Assembly (NCBI GenBank): GCA_017501245.1
Contig: JAFVXI010000030.1
Location: forward strand, 25,575-89,574
Reading direction: 5' to 3'
DNA length: 64,000 nt
Source of the DNA: Clostridia bacterium
GTDB lineage: Bacteria > Bacillota > Clostridia > Oscillospirales > CAG-272
The translations under genes were made by a program, and so were the position numbers. Below the pieces are notes generated by a model. That model was given only the letters and a program-made list of their open reading frames with translations, was not told where the DNA came from and made no database searches. Shown piece after piece: positions 54,079 through 63,620 of the stretch (its first letter is position 1; each line of letters begins with the position of its first letter).

Positions 54079-54687
54079 TCAGAACCAGGATGTAATGAAT
54101 ATCTCAAGTCCGATCAGAATGAGTATCGAGCCGCCGAGGATGCCCGCCTTGTTTGATAGCTGCGAGCCGAATTTGCGCCCGATGAGGATGCCTCCGAGGC
54201 AGATAGGGAAGGTGACGAGGGCGATAACGCCTGCGCAGACCAGCGCCTCAAGCACTCCGTATTCCGCAATAGTGAAGCCGACGGAGAGCGCATCGATAGA
54301 TGTTGCGACACCCTGCACGGTAAGTGCGGCAAAGGTCAGGGGCTTCGTCATAGTGCATTCGCCCTTTTCCGCGCGCTCGTCGTCGCAGTCGGGGTGCAGG
54401 CTGTCTATAAGCATCTTAGCTCCGATGAAGCCGAGCAGTCCGAGAGCGCACCAGGGGATAAGCACCTCAATAAAGCCGAATGCCTCAACCACCGTCTTTA
54501 CAAGCACCCAGCCGATCATAGGCATCAGCGCCTGAAAGAAGGCGAAGATCCCGGCTATCCCAAGTATCTTTCTTCTTTTCATTCCCGGCTCGTTCAAGCC
54601 GTTAGCTAAGGAAACCGAGAAGGCGTCCATAGCCAAGCCGAAGCCGAGCAGTGCAGCCTCAATGAAAAATAAAAAGTCAAGCTTCAT
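54079..54687 (-). CDS. mntP: MntP-type manganese efflux membrane protein
   Basis: The protein of about 202 residues has six hydrophobic segments in two similar halves, each with the acidic signature of the family (FGLAMDAFSVSLANG and VATSIDALSVGFTI). MntP exports Mn(II). I start at the ATG at 54687 (GAGG nine bases upstream). A 26-residue upstream extension is hydrophilic and unconserved. The 65-nt leader contains a GTCGG/CCGAC hairpin but not the yybP-ykoY riboswitch that often controls mntP. Confidence 0.88.
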   Translation of the reverse strand: MKLDFLFFIEAALLGFGLAMDAFSVSLANGLNEPGMKRRKILGIAGIFAFFQALMPMIGWVLVKTVVEAFGFIEVLIPWCALGLLGFIGAKMLIDSLHPDCDDERAEKGECTMTKPLTFAALTVQGVATSIDALSVGFTIAEYGVLEALVCAGVIALVTFPICLGGILIGRKFGSQLSNKAGILGGSILILIGLEIFITSWF

Positions 54688-54751
54688 CAATAAAACCTCG
54701 TGAGGTCGGACGCAGATATTTATCATAAGCTGAAAACGCCGACCACGAAAT

Positions 54752-54781
54752 ATTTTATCATACAAGCCTCACTATTGTCAA
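54752..54781 (-). promoter_or_regulatory. Promoter of mntP
   Basis: On the minus strand TTGACA (54781-54776), 18 bp, TAAAAT (54757-54752). Confidence 0.65.
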
Positions 54782-54920
54782 GTATGCGCACGCATATGCG
54801 CAAAATTAACTCCGCTCCATTCGCCGCACTAAAACCCTGCGTAAGCTTTTTTGTTGTGCGTGCAGTAATGATCCCTACCGCCCCGACGTAGCCCTACTTG
54901 CCAAAAGAGGCAGAATGTTC

Positions 54921-54961
54921 TTGATTTGTCAGAGTGGATATGCTATACTTAACTCAGTTAA
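54921..54961 (+). promoter_or_regulatory. Promoter and palindromic operator of the flavodoxin-like gene
   Basis: TTGATT (54921-54926), 17 bp, TATACT (54944-54949) is followed immediately by the inverted repeat TTAACT-C-AGTTAA (54949-54961). This overlaps the -10 and the transcription start, a typical repressor position. Confidence 0.7.
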
Positions 54962-54981
54962 TTATCAACGGGGGGACGACT

Positions 54982-56349
54982 ATGAGGATAGCAGTCATAA
55001 ACGGCAGCCCAAAGGGCAAAAACAGCATCACGCTCCAAACGAGCATCTACCTGTCTAAAAAATTCACGGAGCATGAGTTCCGCATCCTGAACGCCGCACA
55101 GCTGATAAAGCTGTTGGAAAAGGATTTCTCGAGAGCTGAGGAGATACTTGAGTGGGCGGAAATTGTCGTATTTTCATACCCCGTATACACCTTCCTTGCC
55201 CCCTACGGGATGCATAAATTCATCGAGCTTCTGAAGGCTTCGGGGATCGACCTCTCGGGCAAGTGGGCAACGCAGATATCCACCTCGAAGCACTTCTACG
55301 ATATAACGGCGGCTGCCTATATCGAGGACAATATCGCCGATCTCGGCATGAGATACGTAAACGGCCTGCTCGCCGATATGGACGATCTGCTCACCGAGCG
55401 GGGCAGAGAGGAGGCTGTCGGCTTCTTCAAATATCTCGTCAGCATGGTTGAGAGTGGCGTCGAGGATAGGATAGTCCGCCACCGCTCGGGCGGCACGCAC
55501 ACGCCTAAGCTAGCCACTATACCCACCGAAGCAAAGCCGGGCTGTGAAAAGGATATCGTCATCATCACAGACGGCGATCAAACCGACACGAGCCTTGGAC
55601 GGATGATAGCAAGATTTCAGGCAAATATCGGCTATAAGACAAGAATAGTTGACATTTCCAAGCTTGGATTGCTCGGTGGATGCATAGGCTGCTTCGCCTG
55701 CGCAGTCAGCTCTAAGTGCGTCTATCCCGACGGCTTCGACAGCTATTTAAGAGAGAGTATCCAGACGGCGGATGCGATAGTATACGCCTTTTCGATCAAG
55801 GATCATTCGATGGGCCCGCTCTTCAAGATGTACGACGACAGAAACTTCTGCAACGGTCACCGCACCGTCACCGTCGGAATGCCGATCGGCTATCTCATCA
55901 GCGGAGACTATTCCGAGGAGGATAACCTCAGGACGGTAGTAGAGGCTCGTGCCTCCGTCGGACATAATTTCCTTGCAGGCGTTGCAACCGACGAGGATGA
56001 CCCCGACGGCACGGTCGATGCGCTCTGCGCACGCATCTCCTATGCCTTTTCCGAGGGCTACGTGCCTCCGCAGAGCTTCTACGGCGTCGGTGGCTTGAAG
56101 ATCTTCCGCGATCTCATCTACGAGATGAGGGGAATGATGCGTGCCGATCATAAGTTCTATAAGAAAAACGGCTTCTACGACTTCCCGCAGAAAAAGTGGG
56201 CGAGATCGTATATGATGTATCTCGTCGGCTTCTTACTCGGCAACGAAAAGCTCCGCCGCAAGATCAAGGGCAAGATGAACGAGGGCATGCTGATGCCTTA
56301 CGTAAAGCTCTTCCGCCGCGAGTTCGGAGAGGATAAAAAGCAGAAATAA
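54982..56349 (+). CDS. Double flavodoxin-like NAD(P)H/FMN oxidoreductase
   Basis: The 455-residue protein carries two flavodoxin-fold domains. The first starts IAVINGSPKGKNSI with FSYPVYTFLAPYGMHKFIEL. The second, from about residue 190, has IVIITDGDQTDTSLGRMIAR and GGCIGCFACAVSSKCVYPDGF, the cysteine motif seen in NADPH-dependent FMN reductases and iron-sulfur flavoproteins. The C-terminal part (KKNGFYDFPQKKWARSYMMY) is basic. The gene starts at the ATG at 54982 after GGGGGGAC. The substrate is unknown, and a role in quinone, nitro-compound or oxygen detoxification is a guess. Confidence 0.82.
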   Translation: MRIAVINGSPKGKNSITLQTSIYLSKKFTEHEFRILNAAQLIKLLEKDFSRAEEILEWAEIVVFSYPVYTFLAPYGMHKFIELLKASGIDLSGKWATQISTSKHFYDITAAAYIEDNIADLGMRYVNGLLADMDDLLTERGREEAVGFFKYLVSMVESGVEDRIVRHRSGGTHTPKLATIPTEAKPGCEKDIVIITDGDQTDTSLGRMIARFQANIGYKTRIVDISKLGLLGGCIGCFACAVSSKCVYPDGFDSYLRESIQTADAIVYAFSIKDHSMGPLFKMYDDRNFCNGHRTVTVGMPIGYLISGDYSEEDNLRTVVEARASVGHNFLAGVATDEDDPDGTVDALCARISYAFSEGYVPPQSFYGVGGLKIFRDLIYEMRGMMRADHKFYKKNGFYDFPQKKWARSYMMYLVGFLLGNEKLRRKIKGKMNEGMLMPYVKLFRREFGEDKKQK

Positions 56350-56429
56350 CCCACACGGGTTGAAAAAACAGTCATCGTCGGTATATCTACCTGATGAAAA
56401 GCATCGTCGGTATAGCGCACAAAATAAAT

Positions 56430-56490
56430 GGCATCGGCAATAGAACGGTACTCATAGCGAGCGTCGCCCTATCTGCCGATGCCTTTTTTT
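56430..56490 (+). terminator. Terminator after the flavodoxin-like gene
   Basis: GGCATCGGCA (56430-56439) and TGCCGATGCC (56474-56483) pair across a 34-nt loop, followed by T7. Confidence 0.8.
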
Positions 56491-56571
56491 CATTTTTTAA
56501 TTAACGGTTAAGGCGTTCTTAACTCCGATAATCTTCCGCCAGAGGGAAGGCTTACAGCTCGCCCCCAGAGC

Positions 56572-59256
56572 TCACGCCTCGAGAATATAAGAGGGCCTCA
56601 GAACCGCAAAATCCCTGCCGTAGTAGAGCAGCCTTTCGGCTAGCTGTCCGAAGTCGGCAACCTCCGAGATGCCCGAGGTGAGGTTATACAGCACGCCGTC
56701 GCCTCCCCATACGTAGACGTACTCGCTCGAGCTCGTTCTCGCAAGCAGGACGTCGCCCGCAACGAGATTATGCTCCCGTAAAAGCCTCGTTCTGTCGTGG
56801 AGCTTATCCGAGGAGTCAAAGCGCATGCCGCCGTAGAGATGGTCGACGAGCATCGAGGAGTAGTAGCTCTCGTCATATCTTAGCTTTGAGAGGCTTTTCT
56901 TGTTGTTCACCTTCTCCGATTCCGCAAAGACGCTCTCCTCACCATCACGCAAGACCGAGCTGACGGTGCCGTCACGGAAGATGTCGGCGACACCGAGAGC
57001 TCTTTTATATATCTCGTTTATAAGCTCAAGCCCCGTAAGCTCGGTGCCTTCATTCCTTAGCTGGGCGAGCGCACGAAGAATGGCGTCGCCCTCGCTCTTA
57101 TCAAGCGTTTTTTTAACACGGGTCGCCGCCGTGCGGTGTAAAACGCCCTCGACACGTCCGTCAACACCATCAATGAGCATACCGTCCTTGGCGTCCTCGT
57201 CTACCCTCACGGTATATGACACCGAGCCGACCTCGCCGCCATTAAGTGTAAGCTTGAAGTATAGAACACCGTCGCATACCTCGTCAGCGCCTGCGATGTA
57301 GCTCGTTCCAAGGGGCGCCCTGTCGGAAACGGTGATGGTTCTCGGCTCGTCACCGAGATTAGTTATAACGTACGTGTAGGTTATCTCGCCACCGGGCGAA
57401 ACGCTCACGGAGGAGGGATGGCTCGATAGCTTCTCCGCCTTTATGCCCTTCATGCCCTCCATGCGGTTTCTTGAGTTTTCGGGTATCTCACCCGAGAAGC
57501 CATTAAGAGGTCTGACAATGGTAATAACGTTATCCTCGTCGTTAAACATCGAGGTCTTGCCCGAGAAGAGGTAGTCGTGTACTCTGTGACCCCTGATCGT
57601 CGCCTCGTAGACCTCCTTGCCCACTCCGCCGGGAGCCGTGTAGCTTGCGCCGCTCGAATGGATGAATTTGCCGTTTCCTACGTAGAGCATAGCGTGGCCG
57701 GTCGTCTTGCCGGTGGTGGCGTTCTTGTGCCTCCTCACCATAATGTCGCCGACCTCGAGCGTCTCCATAAACTGCCTTTCGACCTCGAGCTGCTCCTCCG
57801 GGGAATAGACCTCCGAGCGTGAGCGCTCAAGGCTGAAAACGCGCATCCCATAGATGGCGGAGTTCTCGGTCAGCCTCTCGGTCGTATACATATTGCCGGG
57901 CAGGCGGAAGCCAAGTGCGGCAAGATAAACGTCGTAGGTAAAGACGGCACAGTTAACGTAGCCCCATTCGTCGCTCGTATATTCCTCGGGCAGCTTCTCT
58001 CCGTATGCCCAGCGATATTCTCCCGACGTGGACGAGAGGCCGAAATGCACGTCCTCGTATTGTAGAGCCTCGCCTCGGTAGAGGTAGCTCTCCGCCGCCG
58101 CTATTATCGCCCTTTGAGCGTCGCTTAGCTCCGGGGCCTCCTCATCGGGGTCGGAGGGGGTAAAGGCCGTCATATTAAGCGACGGGCGCACAGTGATAAA
58201 TGCATCCGAGGTGCCAAGTGACGCTAACACTCTTTCGGTGTCAACCTCCGCCGCCCTGTCCGTGATATCGGTCAAAATGCCGTTATTTGCTATGTAAAGT
58301 TTACATTCCTCGCTCGATTTCACTATCAGAAGGTCGCCTGAGATAAGGTCTCCTATGCCGATATCATCTCGGGCAGAGCCGCATAGATACGCCTTGCCGC
58401 CGCCAAGCAGCCTGCCTCCCCATAGCCCGGGCGCAACCGAGGAAAAGAGCCTCTCGTAGCCTCCGTAGCCATAGATCACCGCGTCGATAGCGTCGAGGGG
58501 ATCTCCCGGTATCAGCTCGCTCACCGCACCGCCCTGCGTAAAGGCGTGGGTATAAATTCTCGCAGCCAGGTCAATGCCGCCGAAGGATGACGGGGCAAGA
58601 ACTCTTACCGCAAGGTCGACGTATTTTCTGTCTATCTCGTTGAGCGTGCTGCCGATATAGAGGTCGCAAGAGGAGATCTCACAGCCGTTTACCGTCGTTC
58701 CTCCGCCCGAGATCACCTCGCCCGAGGCCTCTCGGCCTGCCGTCAGCTCAAGGGTGTATTCCACGGATTTTTCCTCGCCTGCCCCAAGAGCCAGCGTCCA
58801 GAGGAGCCTGTCGCCGTCGGTGCGTTCCGCCCCCGATAAATATTTCGTATACCGAGGCAGGGTCGTCTGTATCTCTGCCGTAGTGGCGCTCTCGCCCTCG
58901 TTTTTAACCGTGATGCGATAGCTGATGCGGCTTCCTCGGTAGGTCTCGCCCGACCAGCCAATCCCGTGCGTAGGGTAGAGCGTAACACCCTCGCTGACCG
59001 AGGCGCTCTTCTTCGCGCTTATCTCTCCCGTCATCATATCTCCTCCGCATCTGTCGCATTTTTTATCGCCGTCCGAATCCTCGTGCCGGATCTCTGTCTT
59101 ACCGCCGCACAGCTCGCATTCGCCGTCGCAGTTCATATCCGTATGACGGCATTCACTATCGCTCCCCGTATCACCGCAGGAGCATAAAAGCAAGCAGCCC
59201 ACCAGCACCAGTGTGAGAAACAGCGCTGCAGAGCGCATCACCCGTTTATTTTTCAT
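56572..59256 (-). CDS. NlpC/P60-type lipoprotein with DUF11-like domains
   Basis: The 894-residue protein has a signal peptide ending in the lipobox LCSC. A short cysteine/acidic segment follows (CDGECELCGG, DSDGDKKCDRCGGD) resembling the CxxC repeats of the two giant lipoproteins and calcium-binding loops. A DUF11-like domain lies at about 95-190 (SYRITVKNEGES). The NlpC/P60-like domain at about 440-560 has the cysteine in VNCAVFTYDVYLAALG and the histidine in GHAMLYVGNGKFIHSSG, which would cut peptidoglycan stem peptides. A second DUF11-like segment (YTYVITNLGDEPRTITVSD) and a related, probably inactive copy follow. It starts at 59256 with GGAGG five bases upstream. A wall-remodelling role is probable. 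Confidence 0.85.
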   Translation of the reverse strand: MKNKRVMRSAALFLTLVLVGCLLLCSCGDTGSDSECRHTDMNCDGECELCGGKTEIRHEDSDGDKKCDRCGGDMMTGEISAKKSASVSEGVTLYPTHGIGWSGETYRGSRISYRITVKNEGESATTAEIQTTLPRYTKYLSGAERTDGDRLLWTLALGAGEEKSVEYTLELTAGREASGEVISGGGTTVNGCEISSCDLYIGSTLNEIDRKYVDLAVRVLAPSSFGGIDLAARIYTHAFTQGGAVSELIPGDPLDAIDAVIYGYGGYERLFSSVAPGLWGGRLLGGGKAYLCGSARDDIGIGDLISGDLLIVKSSEECKLYIANNGILTDITDRAAEVDTERVLASLGTSDAFITVRPSLNMTAFTPSDPDEEAPELSDAQRAIIAAAESYLYRGEALQYEDVHFGLSSTSGEYRWAYGEKLPEEYTSDEWGYVNCAVFTYDVYLAALGFRLPGNMYTTERLTENSAIYGMRVFSLERSRSEVYSPEEQLEVERQFMETLEVGDIMVRRHKNATTGKTTGHAMLYVGNGKFIHSSGASYTAPGGVGKEVYEATIRGHRVHDYLFSGKTSMFNDEDNVITIVRPLNGFSGEIPENSRNRMEGMKGIKAEKLSSHPSSVSVSPGGEITYTYVITNLGDEPRTITVSDRAPLGTSYIAGADEVCDGVLYFKLTLNGGEVGSVSYTVRVDEDAKDGMLIDGVDGRVEGVLHRTAATRVKKTLDKSEGDAILRALAQLRNEGTELTGLELINEIYKRALGVADIFRDGTVSSVLRDGEESVFAESEKVNNKKSLSKLRYDESYYSSMLVDHLYGGMRFDSSDKLHDRTRLLREHNLVAGDVLLARTSSSEYVYVWGGDGVLYNLTSGISEVADFGQLAERLLYYGRDFAVLRPSYILEA

Positions 59257-59305
59257 AACAGCCTCCACCCGGGGCAAACATCGCCGCCGAACAATGTGCA
59301 ATATA

Positions 59306-59334
59306 TTGACATAATTAATGCCCTTTGCTATAAT
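59306..59334 (+). promoter_or_regulatory. Consensus promoter of the AraC gene
   Basis: TTGACA (59306-59311), 17 bp, TATAAT (59329-59334): perfect hexamers and spacing. Confidence 0.88.
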
Positions 59335-59410
59335 TATAGCATCAACTCAGGGCACAATCCTGCCGTTTGCGCTTTTTTATGTGCCATTTTTTGACCGGAG
59401 GGAATAATAT

Positions 59411-60202
59411 ATGCAGCATGCGAGATTTAATGCGGAAAGAGAGCGGGCGGCCAAGATATTCTGCAAAAGCTATAAAAACGACCGATGTATCTTTCAGTTT
59501 CATTCGCAGATAGAGATATATTTCATAAACGAGGGCGAGATGGAGATGCGTGTGGACGGCCGCACCGAGCTGCTTCGTGCGCCTGCCGTTTCGGTCGCGC
59601 TCAGCTATTCGACCCACGCATACAGGACGCCGACGTCCTCCGCATCATCGGTTTTGCTCATACCTCCCCACGTCTGCGAGGAGTTCATCGAGGCGGTAAA
59701 GGGAAAGAGCCTCGCCTCCCCCTTTATCACCGACCCCGAGGTCTGTGCCGAGCTTCGCTCCTGCTATGAGAGGATCGTCGCCGCAGAGGATAAGCCTATT
59801 CTACGCCTAGGCTATATCTACACCGCCCTCGGCATACTTCTCGATGCCCTGGCTCTCGTCGATAAGGGCGGAGACGCCGACAGCGACCTCACCTCACGCA
59901 TCCTCCTCTATATTGACGAGAACTATAAAAACGGCATCACCCCGAAGGACGTCTCTCGTCATTTCGGTTATAGCAACAGCTACGTCTCTCGCTATTTCTC
60001 CTCCGCCCTCGGGACGACGCTCTCGAAGTATATAACCTCCGTAAAGCTCCGAAGCGCAGTAATGCTTATGCGTGAGGGCAGGCACGACGTCACCTATTGC
60101 GCCTTCGAATCCGGCTTCTCCTCAATGCGCACCTTCTACCGTGCCTTCAGGGAGGAATTCGGCTCCTCGCCAAAGGACTTCATCAAAGCACAAAAGGAGT
60201 AA
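59411..60202 (+). CDS. AraC-family transcriptional regulator with cupin-like sensor domain
   Basis: The 263-residue protein has an N-terminal cupin-like ligand domain (FHSQIEIYFINEGEMEMRVDG) and the C-terminal double helix-turn-helix of AraC proteins (TPKDVSRHFGYSNSYVSRYF, then VTYCAFESGFSSMRTFYRAF and GSSPKDFI). Such regulators usually control carbohydrate use. CGGAGGG lies eight bases before the ATG. Its neighbours are the divergent NlpC lipoprotein and a downstream MATE transporter with its own promoter, so the target is unclear. Confidence 0.93.
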   Translation: MQHARFNAERERAAKIFCKSYKNDRCIFQFHSQIEIYFINEGEMEMRVDGRTELLRAPAVSVALSYSTHAYRTPTSSASSVLLIPPHVCEEFIEAVKGKSLASPFITDPEVCAELRSCYERIVAAEDKPILRLGYIYTALGILLDALALVDKGGDADSDLTSRILLYIDENYKNGITPKDVSRHFGYSNSYVSRYFSSALGTTLSKYITSVKLRSAVMLMREGRHDVTYCAFESGFSSMRTFYRAFREEFGSSPKDFIKAQKE

Positions 60203-60213
60203 CGCCTCCCCCA

Positions 60214-60330
60214 CCACTTTTGCCCTCGGGCAAAAGCTTCACTTCGTCCCCGTCGAAACTTCACTTGCCCAAAGCGGCAGACTTCACTTTGCCCTCAGCA
60301 AAAACTGCACTGCGGCAGAATGCCGCTCAA
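60214..60330. repeat. Hairpin array F (linker ACTTCACTT)
   Basis: Hairpins TTTTGCCC/GGGCAAAA (60218-60235), TTCG/CGAA, TGCC/GGCA, TTTGC/GCAAA and GCGGCA/TGCCGC are separated by CTTCACTTC, ACTTCACTT, ACTTCACTT and AACTGCACT. More hairpins with other linkers continue to about 60480 (GCAG/CTGC, CTACGAT/ATCGTAG), plus two copies of GCCAAGCTTTGC. The 363-nt gap holds no gene. Confidence 0.75.
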
Positions 60331-60506
60331 ACGCCCCAAGGCAATTCATAGCGTCAGCCAATCCATGACACCCCGTGTTGGTTCATGCAGCTCCGCTGCC
60401 ATTTCTCGTATCCGACCCCGCCAAGCTTTGCATCCACGCTACGATTTATCGTAGCCTACCCTGCCAAGCTTTGCCTCCTCGCCGCCATTCATCGGCTCCC
60501 TCCTCC

Positions 60507-60535
60507 TTGACATTTCTATACGCATATGATAGAAT
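60507..60535 (+). promoter_or_regulatory. Promoter of the MATE gene
   Basis: TTGACA (60507-60512), 17 bp, TAGAAT (60530-60535). Confidence 0.75.
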
Positions 60536-60565
60536 ATCCAAGGAAAAAACAAGTAAGGAATAATA

Positions 60566-61948
60566 ATGCAGATCCAGCTTTCAGACCATTTCGATTATAA
60601 GCGCATCCTGCGCTTTACTCTGCCGAGCGTGCTGATGCTCGTTTTCACGTCCATATACGGCGTTGTTGACGGCTTCTTCGTGTCTAACTTCGCAGACAAA
60701 ACGGCGTTTACCGCCATTAACTTCATATATCCGTATATCATGATCCTCGGCGCCCCGGGCTTTATGCTCGGCACAGGCGGCTCGGCTCTCATCTCTAAGA
60801 TCCTCGGCGAGGATGCGGGAAAGAGCTTCGACGGCCCCACAAGAGCAGACAAGACCTTCTCGATGCTGGTCTACACGTCGGTCGCTATCGGCGCCCTTCT
60901 CGCTATCCTCGGCGTCACCACGGTCGGCCCCGTTGCCGCCCTGCTCGGTGCTGAGGGCGATATGCTCGAGGATTGCATTCTCTACGGCAGGGTGCTGTCG
61001 ATCTCGATACCCGCCTTCATCCTCCAGAACCTCTTTCAGTCGCTCTGCGTAACGGCGGAAAAGCCGAAGCTCGGCCTCTATTTCACGGTGATGGCAGGCG
61101 TGACGAATATGGTTCTCGATGCGCTTTTAGTTGCTGTAATACCCCTCGGCCTCCTTGGTGCCGCCCTTGCTACGGCGCTCAGCCAGCTTATCGGCGGTGT
61201 CGTTCCCCTCTTCTTCTTCGGAAGGAGGGCAACGGGCCTTCTTCATCTCGTCCCCGCAAGGCCGAACTTCGGCAGCTTAGGCAGAATATGCTTTAACGGC
61301 TCCTCCGAGCTGCTCTCAAACATCTCGATGTCCGTCGTCGGCATGCTCTACAACGCACAGCTTATGTCCATAGCGGGAGAGGACGGTATAGCCGCCTACG
61401 GCGTGCTTATGTACGTCAACTTTATATTCATCTCCGCCTTCATCGGCTATGCGGTCGGCATAGCGCCGGTCATAGGCTTCCACTACGGAGCGGGCAACTC
61501 TGACGAGCTTAAGAGCTTAAGGAAGAAAAGCTCGGTAATTATACTCTTATCCTCTCTCATTATGTTCGCATCCTCCGAGCTTCTCGCCTATCCCCTGTCA
61601 TATATGTTCGTGGGCTACGACGAGGCGCTCCTCGCTATGACCCTCAGGGGCTTCCGCCTCTATTCCTTCTGCTTCCTCTTTGCAGGATTGTCCATCTTCA
61701 TCTCCTCCTTCTTCACTGCGCTGAACGATGGTCTCATCTCCGCCGTCCAGTCCTTTGCGAGGACGATCGTGTTCCAGGTCGGAGGCGTCCTGCTGCTGCC
61801 TATGCTCTTTGGCATCGAGGGCGGGCTTTTCTCCGGGCTCCTCACTGCGCTTGACGGCGTCTGGCTCTCGGTCGTGTTCTCGGATCTGTTCTCGCTTATC
61901 TTAGGACTGTGCCTGCTCGCCGCATTTAAGAAGAAGTATAAGTATTAA
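60566..61948 (+). CDS. MATE-family efflux transporter
   Basis: The 460-residue protein has about twelve hydrophobic segments in two homologous halves. It begins with the MATE pattern (LRFTLPSVLMLVFTSIYGVV, DGFFVSNF) and has GTGGSALISKILGE and YGAGNSDEL in the corresponding loops. It should export organic cations or drugs by sodium or proton antiport. The substrate is unknown. AAGGAAT lies upstream of the ATG. Confidence 0.92.
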   Translation: MQIQLSDHFDYKRILRFTLPSVLMLVFTSIYGVVDGFFVSNFADKTAFTAINFIYPYIMILGAPGFMLGTGGSALISKILGEDAGKSFDGPTRADKTFSMLVYTSVAIGALLAILGVTTVGPVAALLGAEGDMLEDCILYGRVLSISIPAFILQNLFQSLCVTAEKPKLGLYFTVMAGVTNMVLDALLVAVIPLGLLGAALATALSQLIGGVVPLFFFGRRATGLLHLVPARPNFGSLGRICFNGSSELLSNISMSVVGMLYNAQLMSIAGEDGIAAYGVLMYVNFIFISAFIGYAVGIAPVIGFHYGAGNSDELKSLRKKSSVIILLSSLIMFASSELLAYPLSYMFVGYDEALLAMTLRGFRLYSFCFLFAGLSIFISSFFTALNDGLISAVQSFARTIVFQVGGVLLLPMLFGIEGGLFSGLLTALDGVWLSVVFSDLFSLILGLCLLAAFKKKYKY

Positions 61949-62072
61949 GGATGGTGCGACGCTCGGATGCGATAAAAGAGCCGATAGTGGATCATGGCTT
62001 GATTTTTTATGATAGCCGCACCCCGTGTCAAGTTATCCGCTTTATCCTTTCATAACCCACTTGGCAACGCAA

Positions 62073-62114
62073 AAAAGCGCCTCCCATCGGCATTATAGCT
62101 GAGGAGGCGCTTAT
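62073..62114. terminator. Bidirectional terminator
   Basis: AAGCGCCTCC and GGAGGCGCTT (about 62075-62112) with an A6 run before, between the convergent MATE and MFS genes. Confidence 0.85.
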
Positions 62115-62141
62115 ATTATATCTTTCAGTCCCCAAATGGGG

Positions 62142-63395
62142 TTATTTGTCAAGTCTTATTTGCATATTTTGTCTGTATCTGCGATAGATAACGGCGTAAA
62201 CGCATGCGGCGAGTATAGGCAGCACACTGACCGCCAGCATTCCGACCCTCATGCCGACAGCCTCGGCAGAGCCCGTGAGGATGTCGCCGAGCCAGCCCGA
62301 AGCCGATGCGATATCAGCGACGGCACCGACCAGCTGAGGCCCGACTGACGCACCGAGATCACCTCCCGCCGCCATCATAGCGTAGACGAGAACTCCGCCC
62401 GAGGGGATCCTGTCAGCCGCATAGATGAGCGTTCCCGGCCAGAGCATAGATGCGCATAGACCGGTCATAGCGCAGGCTATAAGCGATATTATCGGTGAGG
62501 GCGAGAGCGCCGCAACGAGATAGCAGACCACCGAGCCGAGAGAGCCGAAGAAGAGGATGGGCTCGGGGCTCTTGCCGTATTTAGAGTAGAGCGTCCTGCC
62601 TATGCCGAGCATCACCGCAAAGAGCGTAACTCCGAAGATGTCGCCCCATATCTTGTCTATTCCGAGCGCCGCCTCTATGTATCCCGACGCCCACTGTGAC
62701 ATCGTGCATTCGGTCGCACCGCCGAGAAAGATCGCCAGAACGGAGAACCAAAGAGCAGGATTTTTAAACTGCTTTATAGCTCCTCCGATGCGCTCGGGTG
62801 TCTTAAGCTCGGGTAGCTCGGTTCCTAAGTAGAGTATAGCGCCGGTTATCGGGATGAGAGCGCAGATTAGAGTGAGTATCTGCCACGCCTCGCCGCCAAA
62901 GCCGAGGATAAATAAGGAGAGCAGGGGCAGTGAGGCAACGCAGCCCCACGCATAGCTCGAATGCAGCTTCGACACCTCTCTGTCGGGGTCGTCAGAGGGA
63001 ATAGCGGCAATAACCGGGCTTATCAGCACCTCAACGAGGCCGCCCGACGCCGCATAGATCACCGTTCCGATCACAAGACCTATAAAGGGCGAGGCGGGGA
63101 AGAGCAGCGGCGCCGCCGCAAACACGAGAAGCCCCACAGCCGTTATGACCGGCGTCAGCTTGACCGTCAGGCTCATATTCAGCTTGTGTGAGAAGAGCGA
63201 CAGAAGCAGGTCTACGATCAGCTGCGTCGTAAAGTTTATTGCCACGAGCAGCCCCAGCATCGCAAAGGAGATGCCGTAAAGCTCCTTAAAGCTGAGGAAG
63301 AGTATCGGCGCCAGGTTCGTCACCGCCGACATCGCTATATTGCTCGTGTAGCACGCCGCCTTTAAGCGACCGTATGATTTCGTTTTACTTTCCAT
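62142..63395 (-). CDS. Major facilitator superfamily transporter
   Basis: The 417-residue protein has about twelve membrane segments and resembles MFS sugar permeases of the fucose-permease type (YTSNIAMSAVTNLAPILFLS, IGTVIYAASGGLVEVLISP, LIYAADRIPSGG). A conserved charged loop (SDDPDREVSKLHSSYAWG) lies in the middle of the first half. The substrate cannot be told. The ribosome site is weak (AAAG). The leader from the promoter at 63649 is about 220 nt and contains repeats. Confidence 0.88.
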   Translation of the reverse strand: MESKTKSYGRLKAACYTSNIAMSAVTNLAPILFLSFKELYGISFAMLGLLVAINFTTQLIVDLLLSLFSHKLNMSLTVKLTPVITAVGLLVFAAAPLLFPASPFIGLVIGTVIYAASGGLVEVLISPVIAAIPSDDPDREVSKLHSSYAWGCVASLPLLSLFILGFGGEAWQILTLICALIPITGAILYLGTELPELKTPERIGGAIKQFKNPALWFSVLAIFLGGATECTMSQWASGYIEAALGIDKIWGDIFGVTLFAVMLGIGRTLYSKYGKSPEPILFFGSLGSVVCYLVAALSPSPIISLIACAMTGLCASMLWPGTLIYAADRIPSGGVLVYAMMAAGGDLGASVGPQLVGAVADIASASGWLGDILTGSAEAVGMRVGMLAVSVLPILAACVYAVIYRRYRQNMQIRLDK

Positions 63396-63455
63396 AATTT
63401 CTTTGTCCGTCCGTCTGTGTCTTGTCCTTATTTGCTGTGGCTTACTTTAGCTCTG

Positions 63456-63578
63456 CCAAAGAGATTCAGGATCTCTGTCGGAATAGGATTTGAAAAGCTC
63501 CGCTCCTGCCGACAGATGCCACCGCAGGCAACCGTGCTTCACTCCTCCCGCCAAAGGCGTTCAGGATCTCTGTCGACC
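63456..63578. repeat. Direct repeat TTCAGGATCTCTGTCG in the MFS leader
   Basis: The 16-mer occurs at about 63465-63480 and again at about 63560-63575. The first copy lies in a perfect hairpin (AGAGAT-TCAGG-ATCTCT). Confidence 0.6.
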
Positions 63579-63620
63579 AATCGGCGGCACATATGAGCCA
63601 TAAAGCTTTACGCCTTGACT

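Noticed and set aside
54688-54760. yybP-ykoY manganese riboswitch upstream of mntP
   Set aside because: The leader is only about 65 nt and lacks the conserved loops. It has just one simple hairpin.
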